From positions 10,828,501 to 10,888,500 of the forward strand of contig NC_134031.1 of the NCBI RefSeq assembly GCF_964204645.1: a stretch of DNA of 60,000 bases. Reading direction: 5' to 3'. Under the pieces are notes generated by a model. That model was not told where the DNA came from. It did not search any database and saw only the letters and a list, made by a program, of their open reading frames with translations. Below, piece by piece: positions 18,186 to 30,225 of the stretch. The position numbers and the translations under genes were made by a program. This DNA comes from Tubulanus polymorphus (Eukaryota > Nemertea > Palaeonemertea > Tubulaniformes > Tubulanidae). Each line of letters opens with the position of its first letter. The first letter of the stretch is position 1.

Positions 18186-20281
18186 CAATTAAATCGCTTG
18201 AAATCCGGATTTTTAATGCATACAGGCAGCATAATGAGGAAAACCCATTCACAAACCGTGCAAGGCAACTTAAACACTATGAGTATGCTCAATATTCCCT
18301 GCAAGACACAAAATATCTTATTTGAACGTTCATGTATAAAAGTAACATGGAGCAACTTTTATTTTGTCAACACGTTGATGGGCGACGGACTATGTCACTA
18401 TGGTATTCTCTGAAGGAGGTAAATTAAATTTGACAGCTAGTTATATAAATGATGCAGCTTTTGGACAAAAGGGATCTAACTAAATTTCTTTTTAATTCAC
18501 TGTGGAATGGAATGGAATGGAATGGATTGACGCCAATGGCATGCAGTAGGCCCCTACGTATGGGTCATACTAATTAGCGTCAACCAATTAATCTAAATCG
18601 GGCAAACCATTCAACAACTGTGAATAATTAATTTGCTGTGGCGTGATAATAATTAGTTTTTTTGAAGAAATGACATACCAACTGTTAGAAAAATGTACCG
18701 ATTCTTATTTTTAGACTACTACTGAATCTATAAAAGGAGGAGTCATAGACAAAGTTGATTTGCTTAGCTGGAGACACTTCTTGTCTAGTACATCATCTCA
18801 AGTACTGGGTGTTTTGTAAGTTTCAGTATTTATTTACTAAGTGCTGTTTTCTTGGACCTCAGGGCTTTCAAACTAGGCCCACCCCATAGGCTATATAGTC
18901 CAGGGTGTATTAGCCACTATTCTTTTATATCCTACTAAAATGCACCTTTTTCTATTTTTAGATTCAGGCTTAGAATGTGCAAATTTTTTGAGATACTGAG
19001 AAATCAGATGGCACCAGTAAACTTCAACTGCGAAATTTGCAGCAGGATAGCTGAACGACACAATTTTTAAAAATAAAATGGCTATTCGAATGCTATTTCA
19101 ATAATAACTTGATTCAACCAGAGAGAAATAAGTAAATTGCGGATGTACAGTACACCCACTTTTCTTCCCTGTTTCCTGGTACCAAATTTTTAGTCTTAAG
19201 CTAAGCGATATTCTAAGGTATGCTAGTGGATTTCATTAGAATATGAAGCAATGGAACCAGAATTCTAGCCAGAGTTAAGCGAACTATTGATTCTGATATA
19301 ATGTAAGAACTGATTTCCTTTGTGTACTCTTGCAGAATATGTTACGTATTATTTCAAGCTGTTAAATAATATAGTTAGACAAACGTCCAATTATTGGATC
19401 TTTCTTGTTGACTCGTTTAATTTTGTGAGTTAAGAGTTCAAGTCAATCCACAATGTGCAGTGCCTAGCCTTCATCTACACTAAAGCCAAGCCTGTGTATG
19501 GGAAAATATCATTCGACTCCTATAGGCCAGACAAATCAAAGCATGCAATACATTGCAGATAGTAGTCTCCGGCAAGTCGAAAGAGAAAGTAAACCAGGTT
19601 CCGGGAACAAAGACACTTAAAGACTCCTTCCTCCTTGTAGAAATTGTAGAAATATGGCACCCAATCGTAGCAATGCTAAGTACAGTATACTATGACGGTT
19701 GAACCTTTATTAACGAATTTCAATGACACCGAAAATAGAATCAAAATAATCATTAGTTCCGTGCTAGCACTTAATTTGGGTTATCAGGTTCAGCCTAACT
19801 GTACTTTCATTCAGCTACTACTTGTATGAGACTTGGCAATGATAAGTTGCAAGAAATCACCAAACATAAGAAAAAATATTGTGAATTAATATTACTGTAA
19901 TTAAGAATGTATGCCAATGAAGTGATAACTTCATTGTTAGATCGTACCGGTATATGCACATAAAACTATGGCAAAAAAAAAACACATCTAACAATCCACG
20001 CAATCCGCAATCGATCAAGTCGATCATGACAACGACCTTAAGGCATGTCTCTGTAACCGAAGGTAGAGCATAAAACACGGTTCAGGACTCGTCAGCGGAC
20101 ACCGGCCCTGAAAACATTTCAAAACGTGTATTGTCGGTACCTAGCACGATTTCAGCGTTTTTCGGGAATTCCCTGAAATTTCGGCATTTTTCGGAAATTC
20201 CCTGAAATTTCAGCGTTTTTATTTCAGCGTTTCAGCTTTTCAGTGTTTCAGCTTTTTCAGCGAAGTTCAGGAACCGCTGTA
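18186..20281. other. Host DNA, no supported gene
   Basis: I see short open frames without recognisable motifs. A short (GGAAT)n run lies at 18504-18526. 20150-20275 holds imperfect TTTCAGCGTTT / GGGAATTCCCTGAAATTT repeats immediately before the abrupt start of Polinton-derived sequence near 20282. Confidence 0.6.
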
Positions 20282-20427
20282 ACAATATCTGTAATTAGAT
20301 ATTTCTTATGGATTGTTAATTCTTTTTACTTCTTAAATTTATAATCTACTGATTTGACATTTGAAGTATCTTTTATTCTATCTAAAAATAATTTGTTGTT
20401 CTCACTGTTTGCTTGTTTACTCTCCAT
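20282..20427 (-). pseudogene. OB-like protein fragment of Pol-C
   Basis: The first roughly 48 codons of the 12933-type gene remain, with an altered stretch near 20325. The rest is lost at the junction with host DNA. Confidence 0.75.
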
Positions 20428-20456
20428 TTATAATATATATTTTTATTAAAATTTGA

Positions 20457-21376
20457 TTAACACGTTAGAATCCTGTTCATTATTTCCTGCTCTATTGTTT
20501 CTTCTCTTTTAAATTTTAAGTATTCATCTAAATTGCAACCATAAGCAACTGTATGAATTCCATCATCTAAAATGTATCTTTTATCATCAAATGGGTTTAG
20601 ACTTATCTTTTCAATTTCTTCAATAAACATTTCATGATCTTCAGATCTTAAACATTTCATCTTATGTTTTCTAACTTCTTCATTGAATATACAATTGATG
20701 TAATCTTTGAAATGAATATTCTTTTCTACTACACTTTTAGTAATTCCTTTCAATTTCTTTGATTCATGAGTTTTGGTTTTATAACTATACATTTTAGATT
20801 TAATTCCTATGAACTCTATCATTTCTTTACCACCTAATTCATCCTTGAATTTACCGGGTCGCTTTTTATCATCATTGCTAAACAATTCATGATCTTTAGG
20901 ATAATTACTGAAATCAAAATGATGTTTTAATGTTTTTAAATCATCAGTTATGTTATTAGTTTTTATCTTTAATATGTAAGAATCGGTATCAAAATATAAG
21001 ATTTCTATATGTTTTTCTCCAAAATGAGGTTGTAATACATTATAATAGAATTCATACATTAATAACTTTGATAATTCTAAAACTGATGCTCCAACATAAA
21101 TTGGTTTATTAAATTTCATAGATGTTCTTCTCATCTTAACTGCAGCTCAATTTTCATCAAATATTCTGTTACCTATAAATTTAGGATATGTTTGTAAATG
21201 TCTAATTCTTTTACCATTACTAACTAACTCAATATCATTTCTATTTCTAATATTTTCACAAGTCTTACCATAGAATGCATTATTCATTAACTTGAAGAAA
21301 TCCTTCTCGAAATCAGTTTTAGCTTCAGTTCTCTGTTTGGTGTTAAAATCTATATATTTTTCTAACCACTTAGATT
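20457..21376 (-). pseudogene. POLB: PolB 3' part of Pol-C
   Basis: A 225-codon open stretch (20457-21134) holds motif C YFDTDS and the C-terminal domain. Further upstream coding sequence with motif B (MNNAFYGK) continues to 21376, past a stop near 21148. There the reading is cut by Pol-B and resumes at 39518 with the following bases of the same gene. The target duplication TAGATT marks the break. Confidence 0.9.
21371..21376. repeat. Target-site duplication TAGATT, left of Pol-B
   Basis: TAGATT precedes AGTAATAGGGG and recurs at 39518-39523 after ATTACT. In Pol-A the intact PolB gene has a single CTTAGATTGAC at this place. Confidence 0.92.
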
Positions 21377-21594
21377 AGTAATAGGGGTAATAGGCTTTCA
21401 GATCAAAGGTCGAAAGGTCGAGCTCATAAAAAATGAAAAAATATGAAAATAACAATAATTTCTATTTGAATTAGGAGTGAAACTCATAAAAAATGAAAAA
21501 TAAATTCGAGCGTGCGAATATATTTTCATATTTTTCATTTTTTACTCCCTCGCCCTTTCAAACTTTAACCTGAAAGCCTATTACCCCTATTACT
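21377..21594. repeat. Terminal foldback, left end of Pol-B
   Basis: The outer stem is AGTAATAGGGGTAATAGGC...; the inner stem contains CATAAAAAATGAAAAATA, unrelated to that of Pol-A. It ends CCCCTATTACT. Confidence 0.85.
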
Positions 21595-21659
21595 CTTAAA
21601 ATATTCATATATATGGATAAAATATATATGAATAACATTTAAATTGACAGATTATTCAA

Positions 21660-21667
21660 TATAAAAG
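21660..21667 (+). promoter_or_regulatory. TATA box facing Pol-B PolB
   Basis: TATAAAAG, about 180 bp upstream of the PolB start, as in Pol-A. Confidence 0.5.
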
Positions 21668-21842
21668 TGTAAGCTCTTATAGAATATATAGATAGATACA
21701 TTTTAAACATTATTTCAATATTCATATTTGTATGAGTTAGATTTTTAAACATTAAAAGTGTTAGTAAAGTGTGATTGAAATAATACATGATATAAATAAT
21801 TGAACTTCTAAAATCAATTTTAATAAAAAATGTAGTATTAAA

Positions 21843-24800
21843 ATGGAAGCAAATAAGTACTACTGTTCAACATGTAATATCAATATAGATAAATCCCAAA
21901 AAGCAAGACACAATAAAACACATTTAGAGAATAAATTGAAACTAGAATATAAAGATGATATATTAGAAACTAAATTAGATGAATTAAAGAATGAAAAAGA
22001 AACATACAAATGTGATACATGTAATCAATCATTCAGTGATAAAAGATATTATAAAGAACATTTAAAATCTAAAAGTCATATTAGAAATAAGAATAATGAT
22101 ATTTTAGGTGAAGATTATTTTGATAAAGATAATGATAAGAAACAGAAGACAATTAAAAGCATAAAAAATAAATTAAACAATAAAAGACCATACATGGAAG
22201 ATGTAAGAAAATATATTAATTTATTGGATAATAAAAAGGATATAGAGATAACCGAAGCATTTAAAAGTGATATTGGCCCAGCAGCTATCGAGTTTAAATT
22301 TCATAAAGGAAAAACGTTAGAAGAAAATAAAAAACATTTAGAAAATATGAAAGAAATAATAAAAATAATAACTGATGTTGAATATCCTAAAATAAGTATT
22401 TCATCAAAAGTTAAATTCATAAAATCTGAAGATAAACCAATATATAATATAAATTATCATTCACAACATATTATATCTAAACAACATATAGATGATAAAT
22501 TAGATAAATGTTATAATGAAGTAAAAACTAAAATAGAAGAGAAATATTTTGAAGGATCTGGTTTAATATTTGATGAAATAATATTTATGACTTTACTTGT
22601 TTATAACACAAAATATAATAAGTTAACTAAATCTAAACCAATAGATGAAAATAATGTGTCATATTATAAAGAACCAGATATTGAAGCATCGAGTTATATT
22701 AAACTACCATTTAAAACTAATGCTGTTATAAATGTACAAAATGAAGGTGATAAATGTTTTCTATGGGCTATAATTAAGTGCTTACATCCTGCAACTGATA
22801 ATATTTGTAGATTAACTCATTATAAACCATTTGAAAATAATTATAAGATAGATAAGTATCCTGTTATAATTAAAAACATCCCAAAAATAGAAAGAGATAA
22901 TAATATAAAGATAAATGTATTTGATTTAATCAAATTGCCAAATACAAAAGGTAACAATATAAAACATTATACATTAGAACCTTTATACCTATCAAAAGAT
23001 TATGATTCAAACGATGTTATAGATATATTATATTATATTATGAGAATCATTATATGTGGATTAAACAAATAGATTTATTCTTTAGAACAGAAAGTGATCA
23101 CCATAATAAAATATATCTATGTAGAAAATGTTTACATAAATTCAGTAATGAAAGTACATTATTAAATCATAAACAATTATGTGAAAATCTTGATTATTGT
23201 AAATTAGTTTTACCAAATGAAAAGGATAAAATATTAGAATTCAAAAAATATGATTACAAAAATAAAGTACCATTTGTAATATATGGAGATTTTGAATCAT
23301 TAAATAAAGAATTAACTGATCAAGATAGAAAAGAAATATATTATAAAAGAAAGAAATTAAATTGTAATGAAAATGATTTTTCAGATGAACCACCAAAAAC
23401 AAATACAATTAAAAAGATTCATCAATCAGCTGCTGCTTTCGGGTTATGAGAATTGTAACTTACAAGCTAAGAAAATTAATTTTGTACCAGTTATATTTCA
23501 TAATCTATCAGGATATGATGCACATTTATTCATCAAACAGTTATGCCGTAAAATAGAAGAAATTAATAATGAAATAGTAAGATTAAATTCAAATAGATCA
23601 AAAGATAAAATACCAACTTATAAATTTAGAATGATAGCTAAAACATCTGAGAATTATATATCATTCCAATTTGGTTGCCTAAGATTTATAGATTCATATA
23701 GATTTTTAAATAGTTCATTAGATAACTTATCAAAATCATTAGTTGATGATGAATTAGAAATATCAAAGCAACACTACCCAAATAATGATGATTTCCAATT
23801 AATGAGATATAAAGGCGCAATTCTATATTCTTTCTATTAAAATCATAATGATTTTAACATAACTGAATTATTGAAAGAACAATTCTATGGTGAATTAAAA
23901 AATGAATATGTTAAAGATGAAGTATATAATAGAACATTGAATATTTGGAATCATTTCAAAATAGAAAATCATGGGCAATTAGTAGATTTATATTTAAAAT
24001 CAGATGTATTATTATTAACCGATATATTCGAAAGGTTTAGAGATGTAAACCTAAAATATTTCAATATTGATCCTTGTCATTGTTATTCAAGTCCAGGTTT
24101 AACATGGGATTGTGGATTAAAATTTACAGATATAAAAATGGATTTGTTAACAAATATAGATCAATTACTATTATTTGAAAAATCTATAAGAGGAGGAGTT
24201 TCAGGTGTATTAGGGGATAGATATTTCAATGTAAATGATAACCCTGGATATAAGTTATTATATATAGGTGCAAATAATTTGTATGGTTGGGCAATGATGG
24301 AACCACAACCTTATGGAGTATTTGAATTAACTGAAGTTTTACAGAATGAAAATAATGATAAATTTGATTGGAAGAAACGAATTCTAGATATTGCAGATGA
24401 TTCAGATACTGGGTACTTCTTTGTTGTAGATTTAGAATATCCCGAACATATTAAATTTAAATCTAGAAATCTAGCATACTGTCCAGAACATAAAACTGTA
24501 ACTCATGAAGAATTATCAAATTACCAAAAAAGAATTAAAACCCGGCAATCATATTCATACAGAAAAGTTAATGGTAACTCAAGAAGATAAATATAATTAT
24601 ATGTAGTACATTATAGAATGTTAAAGTTTTATCTAAAACAAGGAATGGTTCTAAAAAAGTACATAGATATGTTTCATTCAGTCAATCTAAGTGGTTAGAA
24701 AAATATATAGATTTTAACACCAAACAGAGAACTAAAGCTAAAACTGATTTCGAGAAAGATTTTTTCAAGTTAATGAATAATGCATTCTATGGTAAGACTT

Positions 24801-25603
24801 GTGAAAATATTAGAAATAGAAATGATATTGAGTTAGTTAGTAATGGTAAAAGAATTAGACATTTACAATCATATCCTAAGTTCATTGGTAACAGAATATT
24901 TGATGAAAATTTAGCTGCAGTTAAGATGAGAAGAACATCAATGAAATTTAATAAACCAATCTATGTTGGCGCTTCAGTTGTAGAATTATCAAAATTACTA
25001 ATGTATGAATTCTATTATAATGTATTACAACCACTTTTTGGAGAAAAACATATAGAAATCTTATATTTTGATACAGATTCTTACATATCAAAGATAAAAA
25101 CTGATAACACAACTGATGATTTAAATACATGAAAACATCATTTTGATTTTAGTAACTATCCTAAAAATCATGAATTGTTAAGCAATGATAATAAAAAAGT
25201 TCCAGGGAAGTTTAAGGATGAATTAGGAGGTGAAGAAATGATAGAGTTCATTGGTATTAGATGTAAAATGTATTCATATAAAACTAAAGAACATGAAGCT
25301 AAAAAGTTAAAAGGAATAACCAAAAGTGTAGTAGAAAAGAATATTCATTTCAAAGATTACATTAATTGTATATTCAATGAAGAAGTTAGAAAACATGAGA
25401 TGAGATGTTTGAGATCTGAAGATCATGAAATGTTTATTGAAGAAATTGAAAAGATAAGTCTAAACCCATTTGATGATAAAAGATATATTTTAGATGATGG
25501 AATTCATACAGTTGCTTATGGTTGTAATTTAGATGAATACTTAAAATTTAAAAGAGAAGAAACAAAAGAGGACGAGATAATGAAAAGAATTCTAACGTGT
25601 TAA
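21843..25603 (+). pseudogene. POLB: PolB of Pol-B, internally deleted and frameshifted
   Basis: The N-terminal 409 codons are open (21843-23072). The frame shifts at about 23055-23070. The exonuclease motif YGDFES is present near 23285. Near 23446 an internal deletion of several hundred bases joins the AAAFGL region to ENCNLQAKK. Motif A reads YIGANNLYG, with Gly in place of the catalytic Asp seen in Pol-A and Pol-D. Motifs B and C (MNNAFYGK, YFDTDS) remain. Further breaks lie near 23838, 24540-24770 and 25130. Not functional. Confidence 0.93.
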
Positions 25604-25632
25604 TCAAATTTTAATAAAAATATGTTATTAAA

Positions 25633-25986
25633 ATGGAGAGTAAACAAACACACAGTGAGAACAACAAATTATTTCTTGATAGAATAAAAGATACTTCAAA
25701 TGTCAAATCAGTAGATAATAAATTTAAGAAGTTATAAGAATTAATAATCCATAAGAAATATCTGATTACAAATATTGATACAGTTACTAACAAATATGGA
25801 GATAAATTAGTTATACACTTAGAATATGAAGGATTAAAAGGAAATACATATAAATTCAGAACATATTTACCAGATAGATTTCATAGATTATCAAGTGAAG
25901 ATCTAGAAGAATTATGTTCTGGTGATTTCTATTTCGTATACAAAGGTAAGAATGAAAAAGGGCACCATGAAATAGATTTCGAATAA
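25633..25986 (+). pseudogene. OB-like protein of Pol-B, one nonsense codon
   Basis: Collinear with 12933-13286 and 51243-51596. A stop near 25736 interrupts the frame; the rest, including the YLPDRF turn, is conserved. Confidence 0.8.
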
Positions 25987-26003
25987 GAAAATATGTAAAA
26001 TAA

Positions 26004-26760
26004 ATGGCGGAATTGAAAGAATACAGAATATTTGTTGGTTCAAGAAAACTAACAAATTATAAATCACATAATTTATTAGTTCAATTAGATAGAGAATTCA
26101 AGAATTGTGTAGATTTAAAATTAGTAAATATAAGTTTATGTAATTCTTTTTACAATGTATCGGATAAAACTATTGAACATTGTCTTTTCAATTCATGATA
26201 GAAATAAAAGTAAATGGTTTCATCTTTATCTTAAACCAGGATTATATAATTTAGATACATTAGCGCAGGAAATTAATAGAAGAGCTCGGTTGAAAATGGG
26301 TGCATCTGCTGGATTTGGATTAAGACTGATTAAAAGTGATAGCTCCGATAAAATAAGAATAAAATTAGGTAATGAAGATCAACATCAATTTCTAGTTAAA
26401 AAACCTTTAGCTAAAATTTTAGGAATAACCCCAGATGTAAGGATACGCAATGCTGATGCTACACCAAATATAATGCCTTTTACACACTTTTATATTTATT
26501 GCAATTTAATCGATCCTACAAAAACATTCGAAGCAACTAAAGATATAACTTGTAATTCTGGTTTATTAAACATTTTACCATTGAAGAATGTTAAAGAATT
26601 TGGAACGCAAATAAATTATAATTTAACAGAATGTGATTTCAAACCATGCATTCCTCGTTTTAATAATTTTAGATTAGAAATTAGAAATCACAATGGATAT
26701 TCAATTGATTTGAATAACTTTCCTGTAATTTATGAATTAGTTATAAGATGTAGAGAGTAA
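26004..26760 (+). pseudogene. Penton-like minor capsid protein of Pol-B, frameshifted
   Basis: 26004-26198 carries the RIFVGSRKL start (Gly where Pol-A has Asp in D-S-R) and NSFYNV. The remaining 195 codons continue in another frame (26155-26760) through YLKPGLYNLDTLAQEIN, AKILGI and FTHFYIYCNLIDPTKTF to ELVIRCRE. Only one frame change, near 26180, separates the pieces. The variable middle (about 26295-26350) differs from Pol-A and Pol-D. Confidence 0.75.
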
Positions 26761-26777
26761 TTTTTTTCACTATATAA

Positions 26778-27323
26778 ATGAATATAACTGTTCGACCGAG
26801 TATATGTTTTGGGTTTGATTTTAAACATGGTAAAGAAATGAGAATTAAACTAAATGATGTAATTACTGATATAAAAAGTAAATCATTTAACAATGCATCA
26901 ATGATTAATAAAGAAAATTATAATATAGAAAAAGTAATTGATTTAATTAAATCACCTTTAGAATATTATGAATTAAATGAAGACGGAATTATTGATGATA
27001 TTAAAAACATATTAACCAAAATATATGATAATTATAAAAGTAGTAATGAAATAAATGTTGATTTAATCATCACTAAGATAACTAAATATTTTGATGATAG
27101 TAATTTTTTTGATAAATTAATGAGTGATAATAAGTGGATAATAACTGGATTACATAATGGAGCATTACTATCAGTTGGAACTGTTGGTTATTCAATGGTA
27201 TTAAAAAAAGTATTTAAAATGGGAAGTGTTTATGTTGATAGATTTGATATAAATGATATCTTAAAATTAACGTTAGCAGTTACTTTATCTAATTTAACTA
27301 TTGATTATTTGGAAAAACAATAA
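26778..27323 (+). CDS. d1-d2 fusion protein of Pol-B
   Basis: This intact 181-residue frame equals d1 plus d2. Where Pol-A and Pol-D have a TAA stop overlapping the next ATG, this copy has a sense codon, giving FFDKLMSDNK. The d1 part is also shorter in the middle. The C-terminal d2 part keeps both hydrophobic stretches. Whether the fusion is functional or simply a lost stop is unknown. Confidence 0.65.
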   Translation: MNITVRPSICFGFDFKHGKEMRIKLNDVITDIKSKSFNNASMINKENYNIEKVIDLIKSPLEYYELNEDGIIDDIKNILTKIYDNYKSSNEINVDLIITKITKYFDDSNFFDKLMSDNKWIITGLHNGALLSVGTVGYSMVLKKVFKMGSVYVDRFDINDILKLTLAVTLSNLTIDYLEKQ

Positions 27324-27365
27324 TATATTCCTCCCATATAAATGCATAATTTTTTTGCTAAATAA

Positions 27366-27791
27366 ATGGCTTCTGCAATTATAACTATTATAGGATCGGC
27401 AATTGTTAACGCTTTAGCATTTACTGGTGGTGGTTATTTATTCAAGCATATTGACAAAAATAGTTCATTAGGAGAACAAAGAAGGCATAACTTAGCATTA
27501 GAGAAATACAATAAAGCAGCAGAAGAATATAGAGAAAAGAGGCAAAACTATATGGATTATATTAATAAAGAATTATATGATCAGAAGATTTCACATAGAG
27601 ATTTTCAATCAGTTGATGATGCAATGAGTTTATATAACGTGGTAACCAATTAAGAAAAATTACATCTATACAAACCTAAATTATCAGATTATTATACCCC
27701 AAGTAAAGAACAACAGAAATATGAAATAATTTGGATTTTAGGGGGAACTGTTATTGTTATATTTGTTGCTTATAAGTTTACTAATAAGTAA
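27366..27791 (+). pseudogene. Membrane protein e of Pol-B, one nonsense codon
   Basis: 95 codons are open, then TAA near 27651. The rest of the frame, including the C-terminal membrane helix, continues in register to 27791. Confidence 0.75.
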
Positions 27792-27809
27792 TTTTTTTTT
27801 GTTAAATAA

Positions 27810-28324
27810 ATGGATGATAAAGTTGATAATATTGATATTATTCCTCATGATATAAATAGAATTAAAAATATATTTAGAAAAACAAATATTAGAATTTGAA
27901 AGTGACTTAAAGATAAAAAAGAAAAAATATTTAAAAAGTAAAATTATATATTATTTGATTATTTGAAGTGGTTCGGTTACAATTAGTTCTGTAATAACAT
28001 TTCTAGCAATATTTTCACCATTAACACCTTTAGCTATATCAATTGGCGTATTAGGATTAAGTTCAAGTGTTTTAACTGGTATAAGTTCAAAATTGAATAT
28101 AAAAAGTAATAAAGAAAAAATTAAAACTAATATAAAAGAAATTAATAAATTAAAGAACTGGTATTAGTTCAAAATTGAATATAAAAAGTAATAAAGAAAA
28201 AATTAAAACTAATATAAAAGAAATTAATAAATTAAAGAATACACTAGATTATATAATAAGTTTAAATGGTCATATAACAGTTGAAGAACAAGATAAATTA
28301 TTAAAAGAATTAATAAATTATTAA
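27810..28324 (+). pseudogene. Two-helix membrane protein f of Pol-B with an 82-bp tandem duplication
   Basis: Collinear with 10668-11102. 28075-28156 is repeated at 28157-28238, and since 82 is not a multiple of three the frame shifts. There are other breaks near 27860 and 27965. Confidence 0.8.
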
Positions 28325-28340
28325 TCTTTTAATTATATAA

Positions 28341-29665
28341 ATGGCAGATAGTTTTCCAAAAGCTTTCCAATATAATAAATCAATTAAATATAATATTCCA
28401 GCAATAGATTTTGATAAAGATATTACATATAGAAATGAAGTTTTAAATTCATTAATTGATTTATATATTTCTGTTACTGAAAGTAATAATTTTCATGTAA
28501 AGATGGAAAATATATTTCATGTGTATACAATTAATTCTAAAAATTTAAATGAGGCAAAACAATGGTTATTAAAATCTAATATGAAGTATTGGCAGAACTA
28601 ATTAAATTTTGCTGTTTATTGTGCAACAACAGGATGTGGAATTAGTTGGAATGATCATTTAAACAAACCAAGTTTACCATTGATGTTATCACTTTTTAGA
28701 TTTCATACATATTTTCAAATAAAATTAATATTAGATGAATTAGAATGTCCTTTACCAGGTTCAAAATATTTTAAAGAATTGAATAATAATATTAATTTTT
28801 CTAAGTTTTTTTTAAAATATGTAATGAATTTAATATTAATTCAAATAAAGATTTTAGAGCAAAAATTGGAACAATGGGTGGATTAGGAATATTATATATT
28901 AAAGAATTTGGAAAAATAATAACAAATTCAGATATAAGAACACTAAATTGGAATGAATTACCAAAATATTATAATAATATAAAACAACAAAACAATAATG
29001 GTTGGGTTAATTTCATTTTAGAAAATAGTGAAGGTTTTACTAAAGCTGGTATACAAAGAATAAATCAATCTATTAGAACTTATTTGATATGTATTTTAGG
29101 TGCGCAAGTTGAAACAAGATCCCCAATAATTGGAAATGATAACACTTCATTCGATGCGCAGAAACAATTCAAAGTATTATTTGAAGATTCAATTCATAAT
29201 GATAAAAATAGATCGATTCCAGAAAACATTGTAAGATATCAAAATTATTTAGATAAATCACATATTAGATTAAATTATTGTATAGGCCCTAATCTATTAA
29301 TTATTTCTAATGATTTAGTATTAAAGATGGGAAACATTATTGGTTATAATAATCTAATCAAAACTGCAACAATAAATAATTCATTTGGATTAAATGATAT
29401 AAATAAAAAGATTACTGCTCCAAAATTAATGGAAGGTGAAAAAATAAAAAAACACATTCAATCAACAGAAACTAAAACTAATAATATTAAATTAAATAAT
29501 GATTCTAAAATAAAAGATTACAATACATCAGAAGATATAAAAACTGATATTATTCAACATGATATAATTAAACTAAATGATGATAATAAATCCCATGAAA
29601 TGCTAAATTAGCGTTAACTAAATTAGCTTTTACCTTAAATTGTAATCGGAGGAATATTATATTTT
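28341..29665 (+). pseudogene. Structural-type protein g of Pol-B, several breaks
   Basis: Pieces 28341-28601, 28680-28886 and 28874-29611 match the gene at 9251-10651: a stop near 28601, a frame change near 28810, then a long open stretch through ILGAQVETRS and the GYNNLIKTATIN region. The hydrophobic C-terminal anchor of Pol-A is degraded after 29611. Confidence 0.75.
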
Positions 29666-29690
29666 AAATTTTTATTTTTTTATTATGTAA

Positions 29691-30131
29691 ATGGAAGAAG
29701 GTGGAGAAGATTTTCCATTGGGTCCTTTAGATGAACCTGGTATAAGTGATGAACAACAACCTGATTTTGATGAAGCAAGTTTAAATGATGATAATAAAAC
29801 AGTATATAACAATAATTTAGATAATGATGAAGATGATGATTTTGATGATGATGATTATGATGGAATTAATTCCGAATTACGTGAAAAATTAATTAAATAT
29901 TTAAAAGCTGCTGAAAGTGGTAGAATTTCAACTAGGACAGAAAGAAAAGAATTTATGAAACTATTAGAAAAACAACAAGAAAAATATCCTGATAAACCTA
30001 TGGAATTATATAGAATGAAATCTAGAGTAACAGATAAAATTGTTAACGAATTATTACCAAAAGTTGTAATAGATGAAATTGATTCAGAAGGTGTTGTAGA
30101 ACAAATTTTAAAGATGACCCATTTTTCATGA
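29691..30131 (+). CDS. Acidic protein, Pol-B version with different C-terminal domain
   Basis: This open 146-residue frame has a strongly acidic N-terminal 65 residues (DNDEDDDFDDDDYDG) followed by a charged helical domain (SELREKLIKYLKAAESGR...) absent from the Pol-A gene. The ATG is in TATGTAAATG. A further short stretch at 30128-30195 is open in another frame, so the end may be altered. Function unknown. Confidence 0.55.
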   Translation: MEEGGEDFPLGPLDEPGISDEQQPDFDEASLNDDNKTVYNNNLDNDEDDDFDDDDYDGINSELREKLIKYLKAAESGRISTRTERKEFMKLLEKQQEKYPDKPMELYRMKSRVTDKIVNELLPKVVIDEIDSEGVVEQILKMTHFS

Positions 30132-30225
30132 ATAATTTAGAATTTAAAATTAAATCATTAAAAATGATTCATGGTATTATAATCTTGAATTAAATAGGAA
30201 TATTGTAACAATTCAATTATCTAGA

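Larger units (their letters stand above)
21377..21840 (+). repeat. Left TIR of Pol-B
   Basis: It starts with a 218-bp foldback and continues with the same inner TIR sequence as Pol-A, up to the PolB start codon. Confidence 0.88.

Noticed and set aside
18504-18526. (GGAAT)n as centromeric-type satellite
   Set aside because: Only four to five units; a simple short repeat.
19857-20078. 73-codon minus-strand frame in host DNA
   Set aside because: No motif or homologue recognised; compatible with chance.
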